Assembly (NCBI GenBank): GCA_018266835.1
Contig: JAFDZP010000004.1
Coordinates: 342,837-406,836 of the forward strand
Reading direction: 5' to 3'
From: Bacteroidota bacterium
GTDB taxonomy: Bacteria; Bacteroidota; Ignavibacteria; Tepidaquicellales; Tepidaquicellaceae
Length of the DNA: 64,000 nucleotides
Under the pieces are notes generated by a model, which was not told where the DNA came from, searched no databases, and saw only the letters and a list, made by a program, of their open reading frames with translations. Positions 18,924 to 27,363 of the stretch are shown piece after piece; the stretch's first letter is position 1; each line of letters opens with the position of its first letter. Both the position numbers and the translations under genes were made by a program.

Positions 18924-20258
18924 TTATATTCCAAGTTTTTCAATAAAGCTTGTATCGTAATTATTATTTATGAAGTCTTCGTTCTTCATAATTATCATGT
19001 GGAAAGGAATAGTAGTTTTAATTCCTTCAACAATAAATTCCTCAAGCGCACGTGACATTTTTTTTATCGCTTCTTCTCTTGTTCTTCCTTTTACTATTAA
19101 TTTCCCGATCATCGAATCATAATAAGGCGGAATTCTGTATCCGTTATAACAATGTGTATCAACACGTACGCCAAAACCGCCGGGCTGATTTAATGCTGTT
19201 ATTAATCCCGGAGATGGTCTGAAGTTATGTTCGTAATCTTCTGCGTTAATTCTGCACTCCATTGCATGGCCTTCGAATTTTATTTCGCCGAGGTTAAGCT
19301 CTTCACCGTTTGCAACTCTTATTTGTTCTCGAATTAAATCTATTCCTGTAATCTCTTCCGTTACGCAGTGCTCAACCTGAATTCGTGTGTTCATTTCCAT
19401 GAAATAAAAATCTTTGTTTTTATCTACAAGGAATTCAATTGTACCTGCGCCGATGTAATTCACGGCTTTAGCTGCTTTAATTGCAGCCTCGCCCATCTTC
19501 TGACGGATTTCAGCATTGATAAAAGGAGAAGGGGACTCTTCAATTAATTTCTGATGTCTTCTCTGAACGGAGCAGTCTCTTTCACCGAGGTGAATGACAT
19601 TCCCGTGTTTATCGCCTAAAACCTGTATCTCAACGTGTCTTGGATTTTCAACAAACTTCTCAATATAAACATCGTCATTACCGAAAGCATTCTCTGCTTC
19701 AAGTCTTGCCTGCATATAATTTTTTTCAACGTCTGCAAGATCTCGAACAATACGCATACCTTTTCCGCCGCCGCCTGCTGATGCTTTAATCATAAGAGGC
19801 ACGCCGGTTTTCTGAGCGACTTCAAGCGCTTCTTCAACACTGTTTACAACTCCTGTGCTTCCCGGAACAACAGGTACTCCTGCTGCAATCATAGTATCTT
19901 TTGCAAAGGATTTGTTTCCCATTGCATTTATCATATCAGGAAGCGGTCCTATGAAATTTAATTTTGAGTCTATACATATCTCTGCAAAGTCAGCGTTTTC
20001 AGCTAAGAAGCCATAGCCCGGATGAATAGCGTCTGCATTGGTAATAGATGCTGCAGAAATTATTCTCGGAATATTTAAGTAGCTGTCCTTGCCCATTGCG
20101 CCGCCGATACAAACTGCTTCATCTGCAAACTTTACATGCAACGAATCCTTATCTGCATCTGAGTAAACGGCAACGGTTTTAATTCCCATCTCTTTCGCAG
20201 TTCTAATTATACGTAACGCTATCTCGCCGCGATTGGCAATGAGTATTTTTTTTATCAT
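18924..20258 (-). CDS. accC: Acetyl-CoA carboxylase biotin carboxylase subunit
   Basis: The 444-residue product matches AccC along its whole length. It has the N-terminal [20 protein letters not shown], the ATP-grasp glycine-rich loop [12 protein letters not shown], the catalytic region [20 protein letters not shown] and [19 protein letters not shown]. It carboxylates the biotin on AccB using ATP and bicarbonate, the first step of fatty-acid synthesis. It lies 76 bp downstream of accB on the same strand, as usual for this pair. The carboxyltransferase subunits are not in the window. Confidence 0.96.
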   Translation of the reverse strand: MIKKILIANRGEIALRIIRTAKEMGIKTVAVYSDADKDSLHVKFADEAVCIGGAMGKDSYLNIPRIISAASITNADAIHPGYGFLAENADFAEICIDSKLNFIGPLPDMINAMGNKSFAKDTMIAAGVPVVPGSTGVVNSVEEALEVAQKTGVPLMIKASAGGGGKGMRIVRDLADVEKNYMQARLEAENAFGNDDVYIEKFVENPRHVEIQVLGDKHGNVIHLGERDCSVQRRHQKLIEESPSPFINAEIRQKMGEAAIKAAKAVNYIGAGTIEFLVDKNKDFYFMEMNTRIQVEHCVTEEITGIDLIREQIRVANGEELNLGEIKFEGHAMECRINAEDYEHNFRPSPGLITALNQPGGFGVRVDTHCYNGYRIPPYYDSMIGKLIVKGRTREEAIKKMSRALEEFIVEGIKTTIPFHMIIMKNEDFINNNYDTSFIEKLGI

Positions 20259-20334
20259 TATAAACTTTTCTGTTTGGTTGAAAGAATTAAAACTTAACTC
20301 TTAATCTAATTCTCTTAATCTAATTCTTTTTTGC

Positions 20335-20817
20335 TTAATTTTTTTCAATTAAGAATAACGGCTGATTGTATTCAACCGGCTGACCATTTTCAACGAGAAT
20401 CTTTATTATTTTTCCTGATACTTCAGATTCGATTTCATTCATTAATTTCATGGCTTCTATAATACATAAAACACTTCCTTCACCGACTGAGCTTCCGACC
20501 TGTACGTATGCATCTGCATCAGGTGACGGCGCGCGGTAGAATGTTCCTACCATTGGTGAACGGACTTCATATGAATTTTCTGATTTAGGCGCTTCAGCTG
20601 GTTTTGCATCTGATTTCTTCTCGATTGAAACCTGAGTTTCAGAAGAGGCAGGAGCTTGCATCATTTGCATAGGAGCAGCGGACATCATTCCTGTTACTTT
20701 TGGTCTTGGCTTGGATAATCTTATTTTGCTTCCCTGTTCTTCTATTTCAAGCTCTGCAAGATTGCTTGAATCGAGCAGCTTTATTAACTTCTTTAAGTAG
20801 TTTAAATCAATTTCCAT
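20335..20817 (-). CDS. accB: Biotin carboxyl carrier protein of acetyl-CoA carboxylase
   Basis: The 160-residue BCCP has an N-terminal region typical of AccB ([18 protein letters not shown]) and a Met/Ala/Pro/Lys-rich linker at ~40-80. The biotinyl domain is at 82-160, with the biotin-accepting lysine in EAMKLMNE (K124). The thumb and [11 protein letters not shown] are also present, the mark of the AccB rather than pyruvate carboxylase type. It transfers carboxyl groups between AccC and the carboxyltransferase. A 27-bp palindromic repeat separates it from efp. Confidence 0.96.
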   Translation of the reverse strand: MEIDLNYLKKLIKLLDSSNLAELEIEEQGSKIRLSKPRPKVTGMMSAAPMQMMQAPASSETQVSIEKKSDAKPAEAPKSENSYEVRSPMVGTFYRAPSPDADAYVQVGSSVGEGSVLCIIEAMKLMNEIESEVSGKIIKILVENGQPVEYNQPLFLIEKN

Positions 20818-20830
20818 ATTGGTTGTGGTT

Positions 20831-20857
20831 TGTCATTCCCGCGAAGGCGGGAATCCA
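20831..20857. repeat. REP-like palindrome, copy A
   Basis: A 27-bp element with an 8-bp perfect stem (ATTCCCGC / GCGGGAAT) and loop GAAG. An identical 27-bp copy is at 22830-22856, and an interrupted copy is near 30629. It lies in the efp-accB gap. Confidence 0.7.
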
Positions 20858-20929
20858 TTTATAAAAAATTTTTAAAAATGTCTAACTTTGTAATATTCCA
20901 AAACTCATTTTTGGAGTGGTTAATTTTTA

Positions 20930-21493
20930 TTAAACTTTTGCTCTTTCGATGTAATCTCCGGTACGTGAATCAATCTTAAGGTAATCACCTTCATTGATAA
21001 AAAGCGGAGCGTTAACTGTTGCGCCGGTTTCAACTTCAACCTGCTTTGTTGCGCCTGTTGCAGTATCACCTTTTATTCCCGGAGGAGCAGATATAACCTT
21101 TAATATAACGTGCGGAGCAAGCTCGGCAGAGATCGGCTTCATACCATGGAACATTATCTGCACGGCTTCGCCTTCTTTCATAAAGTCAGCTTGCTTACCC
21201 ATTATTGCAGTAGGGATGTGAACCTGATCGTATGTTTCATTATCCATAAATATCAGCTCATCGCCTTGTTTGTATAAAAACTGAAAACTTTTCTGGTCAA
21301 GACGTTCAATCTGAATTTCTTCGCCTGAACGGAAGCGATTTTCAAATGTTTTGCCGTTCTTTAAATTTCTTAATTTTACCTGATAAAATGCTCTTAAATT
21401 GCCTGGAGTTCTGTGTTCTACCGATAAAACGCTGCATAATTCGTTATTGAAATTAATCACAATGCCGTTTTTTAAGTCAGAAGTATTTGCCAT
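20930..21493 (-). CDS. efp: Elongation factor P
   Basis: At 187 residues this is full-length EF-P, with the N-terminal KOW-like domain (NGIVINFNNELCSVLSV...), the central OB domain and the C-terminal OB domain ending VKIDSRTGDYIERAKV in family style. EF-P relieves ribosome stalling at consecutive prolines. The tip loop reads HRTPGNLRAF; by alignment to E. coli PGKGQAF the residue at the modified Lys34 position is Asn32. It therefore should not be a substrate for EpmA-type lysylation or EarP rhamnosylation. A near-perfect promoter lies 70 nt upstream. Confidence 0.96.
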   Translation of the reverse strand: MANTSDLKNGIVINFNNELCSVLSVEHRTPGNLRAFYQVKLRNLKNGKTFENRFRSGEEIQIERLDQKSFQFLYKQGDELIFMDNETYDQVHIPTAIMGKQADFMKEGEAVQIMFHGMKPISAELAPHVILKVISAPPGIKGDTATGATKQVEVETGATVNAPLFINEGDYLKIDSRTGDYIERAKV

Positions 21494-21569
21494 TAATATA
21501 TTGTATTTATTTGATTTATTAAAACTTTGTAAATATAAATATCTGCCAATTATAAAATAGGTTGGATTT

Positions 21570-21600
21570 CAAAAATAGGCATTTACGCACTTAAAATCAA
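21570..21600 (-). promoter_or_regulatory. efp promoter (TTG-N20-TAnnTTTG)
   Basis: On the minus strand, TTG (21600-21598) is followed after 20 nt by TATTTTTG (21577-21570), a full match to the Bacteroidota -7 box. The start codon of efp is about 77 nt downstream of the box. Confidence 0.7.
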
Positions 21601-21651
21601 TTGAAGATTTTCAAAAACGGCTTATTTTTGATAAAAAACCCCTGTTTTTCA

Positions 21652-22722
<1,071 letters not shown>

Positions 22723-22783
22723 GATATTTGCTGTTAAAATTTGTCTTTCAGGATAATCTCCTGAACATAAAAACAAAAACGAA

Positions 22784-22822
22784 AAAAGGTTATTCTGAGT
22801 TTCAGAGTAACCTTTTCTTTTT
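22784..22822 (+). terminator. Rho-independent terminator of gap
   Basis: A 15-bp stem with one T-G pair (22784-22798 / 22802-22816) and a GTT loop, followed by CTTTTTA. Confidence 0.85.
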
Positions 22823-22829
22823 ATACTCT

Positions 22830-22856
22830 TGTCATTCCCGCGAAGGCGGGAATCCA
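22830..22856. repeat. REP-like palindrome, copy B
   Basis: Identical over 27 bp to the element at 20831-20857: 8-bp stem, GAAG loop and the same flanks (TGTC...CCA). It lies just after the gap terminator. Confidence 0.7.
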
Positions 22857-22871
22857 ATCATGTCCCAAAAC

Positions 22872-22901
22872 GACCCTGAAAGGATATAAACATGTCAGGT
22901 C
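22872..22901. repeat. Degenerate copy of the 30-bp GACCTGACAGG palindrome
   Basis: Thirty bp beginning GACCCTGAAAGG and ending TGTCAGGTC, then TAAAT as at 23746. The stem is imperfect. With the copy at 23716 it flanks the LRR gene. Confidence 0.5.
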
Positions 22902-22913
22902 TAAATCCCTCAA

Positions 22914-23699
22914 TCAATAATATACCACACATCCTTTTTCTTTCAGTTCATCAATCCACTCAGGTAATTCAAGCTCTGCATTCCATCGTAAATCGAGCTT
23001 TTCAAGTCGTAATGTCTTTATGCTTTCAGGAAGGTAAGTCAGTTTATTATTTCTTAAATCAAGATATTGTAATCCTATTAACTGAGAAAGACTTTTAGGA
23101 ACCGAAATAAGATGATTATTTCTTAAATTCAGTTCGTTTAATTTCTTTAACTTGCCAATCGATTTTGGCAGGAACTGAATATTATTATCTTCAAGAATTA
23201 ATTTGCGCAGACTTGTCATTTCTCCAATATCATTCGGCAGTTCTTTCAGATTATTTTTATTCGCATGCAGCTCATGCAGATTTTTCAATTTACAGATTTC
23301 ATCAGGCAAAACTTCCAGATAGTTATTATAAATGCGAAGCTCCAATAAATTATCCAGCTCTCTGATTTTTTTAGTAAAAGAATTAATCTTGCTGAATGAA
23401 GTATTCAAATATAATAGTTTTTTCAGATTGCCAATGGAATCGGGAACTGAAGTAAGATTCAAATGACTCAGATATAAAAATTTTAAGTTAACAAGATTAC
23501 CTATCGAATCAGGTATTTTTGAAACCGGATTATTAGTAATATCCAGAATCTGAAGCGAAGTTAAGTCGCCTATATTTTCAGGAATAGAAGTCAGTCCGTT
23601 GCCGTCAAAATAAAGCAAATGTAAATCTTTAGCTGTGAAGACTTCGTTTGGAAATTCTTTTAATTCTATGTGGCGGAATGAGAGCTTATTTTTTTGCAT
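22914..23699 (-). CDS. Leucine-rich-repeat protein
   Basis: The 261-residue protein is built of about ten 23-residue LRRs of the form PDSIGNLxxLxxLxLxxNxLxxV, running from ~25 to ~245, with no signal peptide or membrane segment. It is probably a cytoplasmic solenoid that binds other proteins. LRR proteins of this plain bacterial type have no fixed function. The gene stands alone on the minus strand between gap and the tRNA genes, with 30-bp palindromes on both sides. Its ends fit the repeat phase, so it does not look truncated. Confidence 0.85.
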   Translation of the reverse strand: MQKNKLSFRHIELKEFPNEVFTAKDLHLLYFDGNGLTSIPENIGDLTSLQILDITNNPVSKIPDSIGNLVNLKFLYLSHLNLTSVPDSIGNLKKLLYLNTSFSKINSFTKKIRELDNLLELRIYNNYLEVLPDEICKLKNLHELHANKNNLKELPNDIGEMTSLRKLILEDNNIQFLPKSIGKLKKLNELNLRNNHLISVPKSLSQLIGLQYLDLRNNKLTYLPESIKTLRLEKLDLRWNAELELPEWIDELKEKGCVVYY

Positions 23700-23715
23700 A
23701 AAACATAGATAAATT

Positions 23716-23745
23716 GACCTGACAGGTTTTTAATCCTGTCAGGTC
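23716..23745. repeat. 30-bp palindromic element, perfect stem
   Basis: An 11-bp perfect stem (GACCTGACAGG / CCTGTCAGGTC) with loop TTTTTAAT. The element at 23831-23860 is its exact reverse complement. Related 30-bp elements are at 22872 and 29167. Confidence 0.75.
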
Positions 23746-23824
23746 TAAATGGAGTTATAAAAAAGCTTTAATATAAACTTATAACAATTATAAATAAATT
23801 TACTTGTGAAGAACGTGCATAAAT

Positions 23825-23860
23825 AAAAAAGACCTGACAGGATTAAAAACCTGTCAGGTC
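23825..23860 (-). terminator. tRNA terminator formed by the 30-bp palindrome
   Basis: The palindrome at 23831-23860 (11-bp stem) is followed on the minus strand by six T (23830-23825). It sits 12 nt past the 3' end of tRNA-Cys, so this copy serves as an intrinsic terminator. Confidence 0.8.
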
Positions 23861-23872
23861 TGGCTTATCTTG

Positions 23873-23946
23873 AGGTGTGGGTCAGATTCGAACTGACGAA
23901 TGAGAGTTTTGCAGACTCTTCCCTTGAGCCACTTGGGTACCACACC
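23873..23946 (-). tRNA. tRNA-Cys (GCA)
   Basis: A 74-nt gene read on the minus strand. The acceptor stem is GGTGTGG / CCACACC, the anticodon loop CTGCAAA with anticodon GCA, and the T-arm has TTCGAAT. No CCA is encoded. It lies 68 bp downstream of tRNA-Gly. Confidence 0.95.
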
Positions 23947-23962
23947 AGAATTTATATAAACG

Positions 23963-23987
23963 AAAAAGCCGTTCAGGTGAACAGCTT
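23963..23987 (-). terminator. Probable terminator between tRNA-Gly and tRNA-Cys
   Basis: On the minus strand AAGCTGTTCA pairs with TGAACGGCTT (one G-T pair), followed by TTTCG. It lies 28 bp after the 3' end of tRNA-Gly. Confidence 0.55.
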
Positions 23988-24014
23988 TCCGAAAGAACTT
24001 ATTTATGTCTGCTG

Positions 24015-24087
24015 AGCGGGAAACGGGACTCGAACCCGCGACCCCAACCTTGGCAAGGTTGTGCTCTACCAACTGAGCTATTCCCGC
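24015..24087 (-). tRNA. tRNA-Gly (GCC)
   Basis: A 73-nt gene on the minus strand. The acceptor stem is GCGGGAA / TTCCCGC, the D-arm AGCTCAGTTGGTAGAGC, the anticodon loop TTGCCAA (GCC) and the T-loop TTCGAGT. No CCA is encoded. Confidence 0.96.
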
Positions 24088-24180
24088 ATAATTTATAAAT
24101 ATATTTTATTTGGATTTTTTATTCAAGTCTATATTTTGCCATTTTAACGAATTTATTAAGATTAATTATAAATAATTGTA

Positions 24181-24211
24181 TTTGAAATTTGACTATTAAT
24201 ATTTAATTTTA
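24181..24211 (+). promoter_or_regulatory. Promoter of the repeat-peptide gene
   Basis: TTTG at 24181-24184, 19 nt, then TAATTTTA at 24204-24211, which matches the promoters of gap and ppiD. The peptide start codon is 34 nt downstream. Confidence 0.55.
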
Positions 24212-24245
24212 CCAAAGTTTTTAAAACCTCAAAATTCTGGTACAA

Positions 24246-24458
24246 ATGGACGAAGTAAAAACATCTTCACACACAATTTTCCCACCGGCAGGTTCATGGG
24301 ATAACTCAAGCGAGAAATCACATTCAATTTTCCCACCGGCAGGTTCATGGGATGCTGCAAGTGAAAAATCACATTCGATTTTTCCACCGGCAGGCTCATG
24401 GGATAATGCAAACGAAAAATCACATTCGATTTTTCCTCCTGCAGGCTCCTGGGAATAA
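24246..24458 (+). CDS. 70-residue tandem-repeat peptide, candidate modified-peptide precursor
   Basis: The peptide is a 7-residue head (MDEVKTS) followed by three 17-residue units and a truncated fourth. The unit consensus is SHSIFPPAGSWDNASEK; the last unit ends SHSIFPPAGSWE and then stops. SH(S/T)IFPPAGSW(D/E) is invariant apart from S/T and the final D/E, while the N/A-S/A-S/N linker drifts. Codons inside the invariant block differ synonymously between units (CCA CCG GCA GGT / CCT CCT GCA GGC), so selection acts on the peptide. There is no signal sequence or cysteine. It has its own promoter, and a terminator separates it from a radical-SAM enzyme on the same strand. I know no named family for it. 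A RiPP precursor is the best reading, but a structural or binding repeat peptide is possible. Confidence 0.75.
   Translation: MDEVKTSSHTIFPPAGSWDNSSEKSHSIFPPAGSWDAASEKSHSIFPPAGSWDNANEKSHSIFPPAGSWE
24267..24455 (+). repeat. 51-bp tandem repeat inside the peptide gene (3.7 copies)
   Basis: Units are at 24267-24317, 24318-24368, 24369-24419 and 24420-24455 (36 bp). The period is in frame (17 codons), with third-position changes between copies. Confidence 0.9.
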
Positions 24459-24486
24459 TATTTCCTGAAAATACAATTTTTATCTG

Positions 24487-24521
24487 AGTCTTGAATCTGT
24501 ATACAGGTTCAGGACTTTTTT
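24487..24521 (+). terminator. Intrinsic terminator/attenuator between repeat peptide and radical-SAM gene
   Basis: A 13-bp stem with two G-T pairs (24487-24499 / 24504-24516), loop TATA and six T (24516-24521). It lies 28 bp after the peptide stop and 27 bp before the enzyme start, and should give much more peptide mRNA than enzyme mRNA. Confidence 0.8.
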
Positions 24522-24548
24522 ATTTAACATACCTTCAATCAAAATATT

Positions 24549-25775
24549 TTGGATAGAAAAGAATTAATAAAGCTTAAATGCGATCTGCTCATTAACGGAT
24601 TACGCCTGAATGAGCTAAGAAAAGATTTAGTTGAAACCCAGGGATGGGATAAGGAACGGGCTCAGTGTTTTCTTCCCGCAGAATTAAAAATGCCGTCGGA
24701 AGTTTTCGTTCAAATAAGAGAGAACTCTGAAGCTAATTTTAGATTAAGAATATTTGAAGACAAGCTCTTCATTCAGGACAAGGCAAATAATAAAATTACT
24801 CCTGCTGACTTTGTATCGCTTCCTCCATTCTCAAAAAATTTCACAAACGATTTAACTCCGTTTGAAAAAATTGTTGTATATAACGGAACATGTAACCTGA
24901 ACTTTACATGGAATTACTATTGCGATTACTTCCGCACAAAGCAAGAATGCAAATTCTGCAATCTTACTCCCGCGCAGGATTTTTATCCCGAAGAAAATAT
25001 TTCCAACGCACGAAAGAATGCAGCGCAGGTTGCCGATGTAATTGCTGCGGCAAAACAATTTCATCCTGATCCGAAATCTATTCTGACACGCGGCACTCCT
25101 GCGGAGAAGCAGGGACTTGGCGGCACGATTCAGATATTAGAAGAGCTTGCTACACGCTTCCCCTATAAAAATGATAAAGAGAGAACAAAAGTTTTAATGA
25201 CGATATCTCCAACTCAGGATATCAACGACGTAAAAACAATTTATGATTTAGGTCTTCACAGTATATCATATAACTTTGAAGTATTTGATAAAGGTTACTG
25301 GAAGGCAATTGTTCCCGGTAAAGATTCTTTCATAGGAAGAGACTTATGGGAAGAGTCATTGATTAAAGCAGTTGATTACTACGGACCGGGCAGAGTTTTT
25401 TCAGCAATGATTGCAGGGCTTGAGCCGAGAAAATCTTTACTTGAAGGAGTTGAGTGGTGCGCCAATAGGGGAATCGTTCCTATAGTTGTTCCTTTCTCGC
25501 CCGAAACCGGCAGCGCATTCGAAGGCTTCCGTCCGCCCACATACAAATGGATGATGGATACTCATTTAATGGCTGCAGATATTATGCTTAAAAAACTTCC
25601 GTTGCTTGGAACTGAAGAATACTGGAAAGAAGATGCGCCCATTTGCGCAGAGTGCTTTACAGGAGGATTTATCTATGACATCGTAAAAGAAAATGCAGGA
25701 CTTACCGATTATCATTCATGCAATGTTTTGAGCAAAGAAAAGTTAGTTCCGGAATCAGCAGAAAAAACTGCTTAA
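24549..25775 (+). CDS. Radical-SAM enzyme with atypical cysteine spacing (paralogue 1)
   Basis: The 408-residue enzyme has a cysteine cluster near residues 117-140 that reads C-x9-C-x8-C-x2-C (GTCNLNF..., YYCDYFRTKQECKFCNL). The final CKFC fits the usual CxxC of a radical-SAM 4Fe-4S site, but the gap before it is 8 residues instead of 3. A TIM-barrel-like region follows (ILTRGTPAEKQGLGG, SYNFEVFD, VGLEP-like AGLEPRKSLLEG). A C-terminal ICAEC pair could hold another cluster. The start is TTG; the paralogue at 29207 aligns from its first residue, which supports it. I see no clear SPASM domain or peptide-recognition (RRE) domain. It is the first gene after the repeat peptide, hence a candidate maturase. 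Confidence 0.8.
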   Translation: MDRKELIKLKCDLLINGLRLNELRKDLVETQGWDKERAQCFLPAELKMPSEVFVQIRENSEANFRLRIFEDKLFIQDKANNKITPADFVSLPPFSKNFTNDLTPFEKIVVYNGTCNLNFTWNYYCDYFRTKQECKFCNLTPAQDFYPEENISNARKNAAQVADVIAAAKQFHPDPKSILTRGTPAEKQGLGGTIQILEELATRFPYKNDKERTKVLMTISPTQDINDVKTIYDLGLHSISYNFEVFDKGYWKAIVPGKDSFIGRDLWEESLIKAVDYYGPGRVFSAMIAGLEPRKSLLEGVEWCANRGIVPIVVPFSPETGSAFEGFRPPTYKWMMDTHLMAADIMLKKLPLLGTEEYWKEDAPICAECFTGGFIYDIVKENAGLTDYHSCNVLSKEKLVPESAEKTA

Positions 25776-25796
25776 TATTTTTATAGTCGATAAACA

Positions 25797-26321
25797 TTGA
25801 GAATCGCAGTATCAGGAGCTCACAGAACAGGGAAGACAACACTGATTGAAAATTTACGTGAAGCTCTTCCTGATTACGAATTTAGGGAAGAAGCTTATTA
25901 TGAATTAGAAGAAGAGGGATTTTCTTTTTCTGATGTCCCGCGTTATGAAGATTATTTAATGATGCTGGAATATTCAATTGAGCAGATTTCTTCTAGCGGG
26001 GATAATGTAATATTTGACAGGTGCCCAATTGATTACTTTGCTTATTTGCAATCTGTAAGCAAAAGCAATAATGATGAGATACATTCTATATATAACAGAG
26101 TTCATAATACAACGAATGAAATTGATCTTGTTGTGTTTCTTCCTATAGAAAAAAATGATTTGATAGGATGCTCAGAATCAGAATTACCTGAATTAAGAAC
26201 CGAAGTAGATGAAAGTATAAAAGAATTGATACGAGATTTTAACCTGAATATTATAGAAGTAACAGGTGCTCCGGACGTAAGAACTAATAAAGTAATCTCA
26301 TCAATAAAAGCATGGAAGTAA
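25797..26321 (+). CDS. P-loop NTPase/kinase-like protein (AAA-type)
   Basis: The 174-residue protein opens MRIAVSGAHRTGKTTL, a Walker A at 7-15. FDRCPIDYFAYL (~80) is a DxxxxD/LID-like motif, and DLVVFLPIE is a Walker-B-like strand, all in the style of small nucleotide/cofactor kinases (NadR-like AAA_28). The substrate is unknown. The start is TTG, 21 bp after the radical-SAM stop. Its 3' end overlaps the next gene by 10 bp, so these genes are likely cotranscribed and coupled. Confidence 0.75.
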   Translation: MRIAVSGAHRTGKTTLIENLREALPDYEFREEAYYELEEEGFSFSDVPRYEDYLMMLEYSIEQISSSGDNVIFDRCPIDYFAYLQSVSKSNNDEIHSIYNRVHNTTNEIDLVVFLPIEKNDLIGCSESELPELRTEVDESIKELIRDFNLNIIEVTGAPDVRTNKVISSIKAWK

Positions 26322-26743
26322 TTAACGAAAATTTCCAAATAGACATTTACGGATTTTCCGGAACGGCTGCAAATAAAGATTACGTCGGGACTGCTTTTAA
26401 ACTTATGGATAAAATGTGGAAGGTGGTTAAATCCAATAACATAAAAAATAAGGGACTGAATGTTATAGTTTACGGTGAAAACAATGAAGTTTTTGCCGGT
26501 GTAGAGCTTGAAGAAATTCCTGCTCAAAGTACTGGACTTGAAAGAAAAAATATAACGCTTAATAAGTATGCTTATCATAAACATATTGGTCCTTATAATT
26601 TAATAAAGCATGCAGGGCAGAGCATGCGAGATGAAATTCATAGCAAAGGATTGGAAACATGTATGCCTTACATTGAAATTTACGGACACTGGAACAGCGA
26701 TGAATCAAAATTAGAGACTGAGCTTTTTATGTGCTTAAAATAA
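26312..26743 (+). CDS. GyrI-like small-molecule-binding domain protein
   Basis: The 143-residue single-domain protein has the GyrI/AraC effector-binding fold. Markers are VGTAFKLMDKMWKVV, IPAQSTGLERKNI, YAYHKHIGPYNLI and the closing IEIYGHWNSDESKLETELFMCL. It lacks a DNA-binding domain, so it probably binds a ligand or protein on its own, like SbmC/GyrI. It overlaps the NTPase gene by 10 bp. Confidence 0.8.
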   Translation: MEVINENFQIDIYGFSGTAANKDYVGTAFKLMDKMWKVVKSNNIKNKGLNVIVYGENNEVFAGVELEEIPAQSTGLERKNITLNKYAYHKHIGPYNLIKHAGQSMRDEIHSKGLETCMPYIEIYGHWNSDESKLETELFMCLK

Positions 26744-26770
26744 AAACACTTAATTTTTTATCATATTTAT

Positions 26771-27331
26771 ATGGCAAAAAAACAGTTAACACCAAAACTA
26801 CAGGAAGATATTCTCAAAATATTGAAAGAACGTTTTGAGAAAAACATGAACCGCCATAAAGGAATTGAATGGGAAAAAGTTCAGGCAAGACTTGAAGCTA
26901 AACCTGAAAAAATATGGTCACTTAATGAAATGGAAGTTACAGGTGGTGAGCCTGATGTTGTATCATACGATAAAAAGACAGGTGATTATATTTTTTATGA
27001 CTGCTCGGAAGAAAGTCCCAAAGGCAGAAGAAGTTTATGTTATGACCGCGCAGCATTGAATTCAAGAAAGGAACATAAGCCGAAAAATTCCGCTCTTGAT
27101 ATGGCAGCAGAAATGGGAATAGAAATTTTGGATGAAGAACAGTACCGTGAGCTGCAGAAGCTTGGAAAGTTTGATATGAAAACATCGAGCTGGATAAAGA
27201 CTCCGGATGATATAAGAAAGCTCGGCGGTGCATTATTCTGTGATTACCGATATGCCACAGTGTTTGTATATCACAACGGCGCAGAATCTTATTATGCTGC
27301 AAGAGGATTCCGCGGATGTTTAAGAGTTTAA
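26771..27331 (+). CDS. DUF4256 family protein
   Basis: The 186-residue cytoplasmic protein has the stretches typical of DUF4256: RFEKNMNRHKGIEWEKVQARL, MEVTGGEPDVVSYDKKTG, FYDCSEESPKGRRSLCYDR and FRGCLRV at the end. The function is unknown. Two conserved-looking cysteines (DCSEE, LCYDR) may matter. It follows the GyrI-like gene by 27 bp. Confidence 0.8.
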   Translation: MAKKQLTPKLQEDILKILKERFEKNMNRHKGIEWEKVQARLEAKPEKIWSLNEMEVTGGEPDVVSYDKKTGDYIFYDCSEESPKGRRSLCYDRAALNSRKEHKPKNSALDMAAEMGIEILDEEQYRELQKLGKFDMKTSSWIKTPDDIRKLGGALFCDYRYATVFVYHNGAESYYAARGFRGCLRV

Positions 27332-27363
27332 AAATGAATCTGAATTAAATTGTAAAATTTACT

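Noticed and set aside
23854..24072. ORF across the two tRNA genes
   Set aside because: It is a frame through tRNA-Gly and tRNA-Cys, which have complete cloverleaf features.
24229..24423. Antisense ORF across the repeat peptide (64 codons, also repetitive)
   Set aside because: Its repetition is a by-product of the sense repeats; there is no ribosome binding site, and the promoter and terminator favour the + strand.
24267..24455. CRISPR array suggested by the 51-bp periodicity
   Set aside because: There are no unique spacers, the period is an exact multiple of three, an ORF runs through it, and unit variation is synonymous.
26102..26584. 160-codon antisense ORF over the NTPase and GyrI-like genes
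   Set aside because: It covers two recognisable sense genes and shows no family motif.
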